From assembly GCA_008508345.1 (NCBI GenBank), contig QNGE01000294.1:27712-91711 (forward strand): a stretch of 64,000 bases of DNA, read 5' to 3'. Both the position numbers and the translations under genes were made by a program. The stretch comes from Paragonimus westermani (taxonomy: Eukaryota > Platyhelminthes > Trematoda > Plagiorchiida > Troglotrematidae). Below are positions 57,467 through 64,000 of this stretch, piece by piece (the stretch's first letter is position 1; each line of letters begins with the position of its first letter). The notes beneath the pieces were generated by a model that was not told the origin of the DNA, did not search any database, and saw only the letters and a program-made list of their open reading frames with translations.

Positions 57467-57577
57467 TATAAATATATATATGAACTATATATATACAATT
57501 TACGCACCCAAAAAGTGATGAGAGGATGGGAGAAAAAAAATGAACTCAGGTATACACTGATATATATATATATATAC
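57467..57577 (-). promoter_or_regulatory. Gypsy-2 leader with two (TA)n runs
   Basis: The 150-bp leader between primer site and gag contains (TA)n runs at about 57561-57577 and 57467-57496. They could pair with each other or alone as hairpins in the genomic RNA. A role in packaging or translation is only a guess. Confidence 0.4.
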
Positions 57578-57578
57578 T

Positions 57579-57594
57579 AAACGGGCTCACCAAT
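57579..57594 (-). promoter_or_regulatory. Gypsy-2 primer binding site
   Basis: Minus strand TGGTGAGCCCGTTTAG begins three bases after the 5' LTR. The first 11 bases differ by one from what I expect for a tRNA-Trp primer (TGGTGACCCCG), the primer reported for CsRn1. The tRNA assignment is tentative. Confidence 0.6.
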
Positions 57595-57595
57595 T

Positions 57596-57896
57596 TGTAG
57601 AGTTCAGACGGGCTATGGTCGATCAATTACGAACAACGCAACGAGTAGACGAGAAATATATTGTCGACACGTAAAATCGACGAGAGCGAGCGAGGAGCGA
57701 GATGAAACGTCAACACAACAAAACGTCACGCGAGCAGGCACCGGAGCAGAAACGTTCGAGTGCGCGGGTGGTCTGCCGGTAACCATACTCGTTCAAACAA
57801 ACGTTTAAGAGCATACAAAATGTAGGGGAAGGGAGAGAGTACAAATGCTAACTGTTACTTCAACGCAGTTAGCCATAAACAAATAGGGTCGCTACA
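57596..57896 (-). repeat. Gypsy-2 5' LTR
   Basis: 301 bp, TG...CA, partner of 52578-52878. Differences are spread evenly along the LTR, unlike in Gypsy-1. Confidence 0.93.
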
Positions 57897-57900
57897 CCTG

Positions 57901-58298
57901 CCCCCAAGTGCACCACGTATACCAGTCAGAAACGGAGGAAAATCACACCCTGTCAGATTCGTGTAGGTGCCCTGTGGAGGCCAGATGAAGAAACGGCGTG
58001 CGGGCGACGAATGACAGAATTGAGGTAAAATCATTGACGAAACCGAAGGAAGTAACACGGACGGAAATGAGTGGCTTTGAGAACTCCCATAAAATCAATC
58101 CATGAAAAAATGCAAAAAATCGTATTCTACCGCTGAAGTGAGCAAGAACAACTGGAAAAAAGACTAAGTAAGTGAAGTTGGTTTCTGGTTGCAAATGGTA
58201 GCAAATGCTGCGGCGTACCTCCAGCGGTTACATGTCAGTGCAGCAGTCAGGAACCACTTGTTGAGAGTTCCGTTGAAGGTTCTGTCATGCATGTTTCG
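57901..58298. other. Right flank of Gypsy-2
   Basis: No gene recognised. It may include the decayed C-terminal part of the MULE-like transposase on the minus strand, but the translation is too broken to say. Confidence 0.4.
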
Positions 58299-58925
58299 CT
58301 AAATGTGCATTTGGCATAGTGGTTGATGGATGTGTGGCAGCTCTTGTATAGTCGCTCCTTGAATGTCCGCACTGTTGTCAGTGATCATGATCTTCCTCTC
58401 CACCGGTCCCACGAATATTACGGATTGGCGGGAAAACATATCGATGGCTATCGTCGTTTCGTTCGCAAGCCAACCAAAGAAAACCGACAAGCCCAATCCA
58501 TTAGCATCTACAACAACTAAAACCAACAAACTGTACCGTTCCTTAAAACTCTTATAAATGGCATGTATACCGATAACTTTGGGGTAGCACGACATAATTT
58601 TTTCTGTTCTTTACTTGTGAACGTAAAGTGCCTCAACCGATTGCCATCATCTGCGTTGGAATAGCATTAACCAGTTGTGTTGAGTTAGGCATGCAAACGA
58701 CCTAAGTAGCGAAAGGTGTTTCTCTTTGCGAACAGGCGTGCTCAAAGGTTGCTCACATACTTCGTCGTTGTCTTCCCATCAAAGTGCTGGCTGATAAACT
58801 GAGTTAGTTTGAGAGATACGGTGCTGTTGAGCAGCCACGGTCAGATTTTCTCGATTTCTTCCACGATGAGGCGACGCCTTGAGGCCTCTTATTTTGCAGC
58901 AACAGCGTTGCGCGGATGATTGTGC
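58299..58925 (-). pseudogene. MULE/FAR1-like transposase remnant
   Basis: Two matching pieces on the minus strand. At about 58922-58740: HNHP, then ASRRRLIVEEIEKI, stop, PWLLNSTVSLKLTQFISQHF and GKTTTKYVSNL; this fits the end of a FAR1-type zinc-binding domain (HNH) and the helical linker before the transposase core. At 58595-58299: PKVIGIHAIYKSFKERYSLL, VVVDANGLGLSVFFGWLANE, then ITDNSADIQGATI and CQMHI; this is the MULE-type DDE core ('p.v..iDaTYktn.y..pl', 'D.nG.g..v.fglvanE', 'tD...a...ai', 'C..H'). The first catalytic Asp (IDATY) is replaced by His. In-frame stops and a frameshift between the pieces make it inactive. Terminal inverted repeats were not found. It could also derive from a domesticated MULE relative such as a ZSWIM protein. 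Confidence 0.65.
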
Positions 58926-59420
58926 AGCATTACGACTTTTTTACTCGAAATCCTTCTCCGATGCTTCGGCTGATGTTTAAATATGAAAAACGTCCTGTTT
59001 GAGCGTCTCCTCACCCTAGAACGCCCGGCAATGAGGGCAAAGCACATATCCTACGTATGCACGTGTACACGCGACTGCTGTGGTCAACGAACGCAGGTTC
59101 TGTTGAACGGATGCAGCGCAAAGCCCCGGATCATAGTTCGAGACGCTGAACCTCTGCTCTGAGTGCATCCACATTTTGGAACTGTCGTGGAGACAAAACC
59201 TTACCAAAATCTTTTGAAACAAAACAGATAAATCGATAGTGTTTGTGCTCATGTTTTCGGTTTGGTAGAAAGCGTCCTTCCGACGTATACTGCATACTTA
59301 TTGAGCGTGAGACCCAAAGAAGACCAGTTGGTTGAGAGACACCTGATTGGCCCACAGGATGCTCAGGGTTGACGGAATGTGGCAGAGAATGAACCATGTC
59401 ACGGGGATGTGACACCAGAG
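58926..59420 (-). other. Possible N-terminal part of the MULE remnant
   Basis: A minus-strand frame at 59415-59131 contains DFGKVLSPRQFQNVDALRAE and adjoining frames add Cys/His pairs (VLCPHC near 59055). This could be the start of a FAR1-like DNA-binding domain, but the match is weak. Confidence 0.3.
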
Positions 59421-62400
59421 GCCTAGTGTGTACTTCATTGACTTACTGCCAGGAACAATCTGATATGAAGACAGTAGGAAATGAGATCATGCATTAACAG
59501 TGAAATCGTCTTTGAATCCCCTAAACTACTGCCCGATAAAGTGGAGAACGTTCCCTTCCAACTTTGAGACGTAATTATGTTTGTCACACACGACACTTAC
59601 AGAAGTGTTATATAGTCTTTGTGATACTCACAAACAATGGATTCACACAACAGAGTAGCCATCAAACCAACTTTGTTATCAATGCCTAGCCGATTTACCT
59701 CACCACTGATTTCACTTCCGAAAACCAGAGCGCAAGCATTGTGTGAGCATTTCGTTACTTTTCTCGCACGACAAACTTTTGATAACACACGGGTCTGAAA
59801 CTGTGCTGCAATAAGGATAATGTCATCTGACCGCCTGTTTCTATTGCGTTTATGAATTCAGTTTCCCTGAAAGCTTCTTCAGTGCCTCCCAGTCGGTCGA
59901 GGGAAATGTATTGTGGATGGCATCTCAAAATGGTTTATCATTGGATGAGGCAACTCTGGATGGGACACAGGAGACAGAAAATAAACACGACTGAATATTA
60001 TTCGGTATATCCCCCATACGTATCATGCGTAATCGTTCACATTAAATACGCCATCTGATTGTTTTATGTAATTATCAAAATCCTCGTTGGAGGACTCATT
60101 GGATGTTTATTGTGTGGACGGAAAAAGAGTGGAAGAGTTATTTCTGAAAAAAGATTATAAGCTCAAGTGGTATCATACCAGCTGTTTCCCGAATTGGCCA
60201 AAATCTGTATTTAACACAATGCTGAGGTAGCGTAAAGCGAGATAACGATGTAGTTTAATCGTTGTCCGTGTTTAGCTGTTTCAGAGAGGAGTAAGAAAAC
60301 AATTAACCATCAGGCACCCTGAGAGGAAGTGCACCTTTAAAGTGTCGCTGTCAGAGGACCACACAGTGCGTTTGCATCTAACAGTAATCCGAGATGAAGA
60401 GGACACTCACTTATTTCTCTTCTTGTAGGAGTGACAACACAGTGCGGGCAGCATCCGTGGAAAAGAATTAAGATTCATATTTTTCTCACCGTTCACACCC
60501 TTTTACTTCTTGATAGTCTTCTTCAATAGCAGTAAAACGTCACAATAGGGCCTACTGGTGTAACTCAAAATACGAGTGCGGTGCAGGTGAAATTTATTCA
60601 CACATAGCAAAGTGTGAGATAGAATTTCATTGTCTTCGACTGCTTCAATGCTGATCAAGCAGCCATTGCTTTCTCCAACAGCTACGCCTCAAAAGATCAA
60701 GAATATGATACATCTGTAATTTCAACACCTCATTATTCATCCGTTTCTTCATGAGTTTCTGACACTGGCGACGTCCCATAGAATACCAGTGATTGCGGGT
60801 AGGGATGACATACTTTACTGTAGAATGTCCAAGAAGCGAATAATGACAAGCTAGTCAGAGCTAAGGACGTATTTACATATAACAAAGGAAAACGACTTCA
60901 ATTTAATGGTAGTAGTTATGATAAGGGCCCAAATAACGCATAGTTTGGATGGGGAGAAAGCATGGGGGAAGGAATCAGGCACGCGTACGAACGATTTACA
61001 GAGTGCCACACCGTCCAGCCTTTGAAGAATGCAGTATTGCTTTTGTTCATGTCTAATTAATTGTGCGCACAGAGTTTTAAGTCTCTTGGAGACTAAAATG
61101 TTTGAGTTGGACACGTAGTTTTTTACGACCAGATCTTGCGGTGTTACGTGGTAGAAAAAGTATATAAATTTTGAGATGAAGCGTGTAAAACTTGTGTAAC
61201 ATTTTTGCCTCGGTGTGTTTCAGTATAAATCGGTGACACCAAATGCGCGACTGTACATCAGATTCAACCTCAAGTTGACAGTCAGAATTTGGCCCATCCG
61301 TTCTGAACACGTGAGCTGTTGAAAAGGTAACGGTATGTAGTGTTCTGAATGTTCAGTCAACTAGTAGTAGCTAAGCATCTGGGGATTTTACGCCGTTTGT
61401 TTGTAAACCAGTGGAATCACATGCAGGGAGACTATATACAAGAAGAAAGGGAAACAGCAGAAGCATGAAAAATGGGAAGAGACTCAAGTGCACGGCTCAG
61501 TAATTCGTTTTTCTCAGATGCGAATTCGCCGGACGCGAAATATGAGAAGACCATTCTGAGTTCTTGTTACGCAGGTGCAAGGCGGATATCCCAAGTTCTC
61601 CCTAGTCGGTAGGTATTTTTCTTCTTCTGGTATCACATGTGCGTCAGCTTTTCTTAAAGGAAGTCATGAAAAACTCGTTTGGCACCACTCTCCGTAGATA
61701 CGATGTCAACGTAGGAGCAACAGAAATGGGGAAAAAGCAAGATGTTATTGTTCACTTGCTACTTCCGCCAAGTGGATACGCTGTTGAAACAGCCCTAAAG
61801 TGCACCCTGGAACAAGCATTAACCACACTTGGCTAAAGGCTATTCCGATGAACGACCACCTTGTGACTGAAAAGTTCTGCCTGACAAGTTTTTGAAGTGT
61901 TCTTTGGAAAAAACGTTTTATTGTGACCGCTTAGCCCATTTGGACCTGCAAAGATGAACAGTTTCTTCATCAGCACTTTGAAGGAAATTTAAATGTGTAA
62001 GAAAGAGGTCTTCTAGAAGCCTTTGGTGTCTGTGGTGATAAGAAGCAAAAATCTCGAGCCCAGACTGAAAAGAAACGTTCCGAAGACCTCCTACAGGCGG
62101 CCAGTGCACGTACGAAAATTCTGCACCAAGCCTGTTTAGCAGAGAGCTGGCTCTCTACAACAGCCGAATGTGAGTTGTATAAAGTGGGCGATACCAATTT
62201 TGTAATGCCGCAACTAAACACGTCGTACTGTTGTGGGAATAGAGTCCTTGACTTCCCTCTTTTGGGTGCAGTAGTTCCGGCAACATTCTGTGTAGGCGAT
62301 ATCACGTTTTTTGTGCACAAGCAGAGAATTATCGGGCTCGCCTTATCAGATCACATTTAGCATCTGTGACCACCCAAATTACGTGTTGATTTTTTATCGT

Positions 62401-63764
62401 TGGTTAAAGTTTAGTACAGTACGCACTTAGTTGCTAACCATTAATATAAAAAACAGATTCGTTAAGATTAGGGCTGGAAAATTTGTTGAACGCATTAAAA
62501 AAAGTGGTCTCATACTACTGTATAAGAGACAAAAACACTATGTTTAGCCACAAAGGCTAACGACTAGTAGTTTAAGTGCGATTCATCGGGTAATAAGCGG
62601 CTCCATTTGTAACACAAAGAAACAGTATGTAAACAGCAGTCAGACTGTATGCATCATGCAAACTTTCTTAGTAGCTCGATTATAGTGCACAACTGTAAGT
62701 TTCTGGACTATTTTGCACACCATAACATATAGAGTCCACTGTATTTTCTAGATCGTTACAAAAATGCCTTTTAAAGCAGTTAAATATCATATTAATTTGT
62801 GAAAATTCACAAAACATATCCAACTAAGTGTTACCCGCGAAGCTTTAATCTCAGATAAATAACGCATGTAAAGGGTGATTTTGTATCATTTGCCTTCCCT
62901 AATCTTTTTCATACCTTTGGTGTACTGAGTTTTATCCAGGGAATACTGTCAGCAGTCGATGTGAAAAACTCCTAGCATTATTAGACATTTACGTGTTATC
63001 TCGGGAAAAATCCGTTTGGTTTTTGAAATTCACTTTTTATGAAGTAGTACCAGTTCACTAAAAACGAACTTCTGTGGCTGCACGTGATTCCACAACATAT
63101 TCAGAACAAACCTTTTCATTCAGAACACAATTTCGTCAAGCAAAGCAAGCGTTTGCATTAATTACGTGGTCACTTACCTTTGAGCAGTGACCTCGAGCTA
63201 CGCTCTGACGTACGCTTCTGCGCAAATAAATCATTAAATCGTAAACTATACAAAAGGACAGGAAGAACTTAAACAGAAGAACTGAACATTTTATAAAACA
63301 GAAAAATTATCAGCTCTGATAATTTTCTTAACCGCCAATGTGAATGCTTGCGACTCCTCCAGCCGAACAGGCAAAGCGTACAAGCCTTGCACAACGGTAT
63401 AGCCATGGTTCAAATGTTACGCGAACAGGTCATTGCTGAGCCACCACGCAGTTTTACCTATTTGGTTTGAGTTGACTGACACAGACGACGATGGCCATTC
63501 ACAGAGCTTGTCAATAGCTTTACTGCGATAAGCTGTGTTAAAACAAAACAGTTTCCCCAACGTTTAGTCTGTCCTTATGGTTTAACCCATTGAAAATCCC
63601 AAACAATTCAACCAGCAAGAAATCGTTTTTGCTTCAGGCAATTCTGTGTGTGTAACTTCAGAAGTTGGGAATACCCTAACTCCTTGTAAACATATGACAT
63701 CTATACCTTCATTATACTGTTTCCATACATTAGAACCACAGGTTTCGATTAGTAATTGATTACA
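59421..63764. other. Unrecognised stretch
   Basis: No gene supported. Frames at 61639-61836 and 62175-62360 (plus) and 62320-61970 (minus) are open but without motif. No further IQCA1 exon was recognised. A/T content rises towards 62.4-63.3 kb. Confidence 0.5.
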
Positions 63765-63809
63765 ACACTCCTGAGGAAGGCCACCCGAGTTGGTTGAAAC
63801 GTAGAGTTC
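63765..63809 (+). ncRNA. Hammerhead-ribozyme-like motif, Penelope type
   Basis: The plus strand holds the two conserved core strands in order: CTGAGGA (63771-63777, pattern CUGANGA) and GAAAC (63796-63800), followed at once by GTA (63801-63803), an allowed NUH cleavage triplet. Stem II can form between GGCCA (63779-63783) and TGGTT (63791-63795), with two G-U pairs and a 7-base loop. Stem III is minimal, AC/GU without loop. Stem I pairs ACTC (63767-63770) with GAGT (63804-63807). Minimal type I hammerheads with a 2-bp stem III are known from the terminal repeats of Penelope-like retroelements, which occur in flatworms. Weak stem pairs suggest an old copy. No Penelope RT is visible in the window; it may lie beyond the right edge. 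Confidence 0.5.
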
Positions 63810-64000
63810 ATCAGCAAATTACTCTTATCTAACTTGCTCGGATATTGCTGCAACCAATAAAGTATGAAATCCCCCCCCCAACTGTCCGTGACGTAAGAAT
63901 CACCCTCATTCACTCGCTTTGAAAACTTCAAATGTGAACCAAATATTCACGGTAGGCAAAAATGTGAGATCTCTATGATGTTCGTGTACATGGATAAAAA

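Larger units (their letters stand above)
52578..57896 (-). mobile_element. Gypsy-2, complete CsRn1-clade LTR retrotransposon
   Basis: A 5319-bp element, minus orientation, with two 301-bp LTRs (TG...CA) and CCTG duplicated on both sides (52574-52577 and 57897-57900). Order on the minus strand: 5' LTR, primer site, A/T-rich leader, gag, -1 frameshift site, pol, about 540 bp of untranslated sequence, polypurine tract, 3' LTR. The CHCC Gag finger, the Pol sequence (for example '[11 protein letters not shown]' and 'DYRALN') and the LTR start TGTAGCGACC all point to the CsRn1 clade of Ty3/gypsy. The two LTRs differ at about a dozen positions, more than those of Gypsy-1, so this copy is somewhat older; still both frames are intact. 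Confidence 0.95.

Noticed and set aside
63340..63440. tRNA-like 'atggttcaaatg' near the right end
   Set aside because: B-box-like sequence alone, without A-box at proper distance or foldable stems.

Overview
The window looks like a gene-poor, repeat-rich stretch of an animal nuclear genome, most likely a parasitic flatworm (cestode or trematode). The reasons are a Ty3/gypsy element with the CHCC Gag finger typical of the CsRn1 clade (first described in a liver fluke), several decayed copies of CR1/Jockey-like LINEs of a kind common in flatworms, a hammerhead-ribozyme motif of the Penelope type, and one well conserved exon of a ciliary gene with a standard GT splice donor. There are no bacterial features: no operons, ribosome binding sites or long native ORFs outside retroelements. 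The species call is inference.

Layout. 1-7.3 kb: mostly unrecognised DNA, with one arm of an inverted dispersed repeat (41-270 and 5592-5829) and a fragment of a LINE endonuclease (about 4570-5200, minus). 7.3-13.6 kb: an unidentified ORF, a LINE 3' scrap, then two related CR1-like LINEs lying tail to tail (LINE-A plus, LINE-B minus); LINE-B is interrupted by a microsatellite-bearing insertion. 13.6-19.4 kb: little recognisable, except a nearly perfect 180-bp palindrome at 17918-18097 and the first copy of a roughly 550-bp dispersed repeat. 19.5-24.3 kb: LINE-D (minus), a different and more complete LINE with ORF1 and ORF2, scarred by two assembly Ns. 24.4-25.2 kb: the 3' end of a CsRn1-like LTR element. 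25.5-30.5 kb: Gypsy-1, a complete LTR retrotransposon (minus) with matching LTRs, a 4-bp target duplication and one uninterrupted gag-pol frame. 30.9-34.8 kb: LINE-E fragment, a tRNA-headed SINE, and the second copy of the 550-bp repeat. 35-47 kb: a decayed gag fragment, a 66-bp minisatellite, and otherwise nothing recognised. 47.2-50.1 kb: LINE-C (minus). 51.86-52.21 kb: an exon of IQCA1/DRC11, a subunit of the nexin-dynein regulatory complex of motile cilia; it is the only confident host gene sequence. 52.6-57.9 kb: Gypsy-2, a complete CsRn1-clade LTR retrotransposon (minus) with separate gag and pol frames and an evident -1 frameshift site. 58.2-59.4 kb: a dead MULE/FAR1-like transposase. 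63.77-63.81 kb: a hammerhead-ribozyme-like motif.

How the parts fit. Gypsy-1 and Gypsy-2 keep all motifs needed for reverse transcription and integration, have similar LTR pairs and intact target duplications, so both look like fairly recent insertions. Gypsy-2 probably sits in an intron of IQCA1, antisense to the gene. The LINEs, the MULE and the other fragments are old and cannot encode working protein. All homology calls are by eye from the translated sequence; no database search was run.
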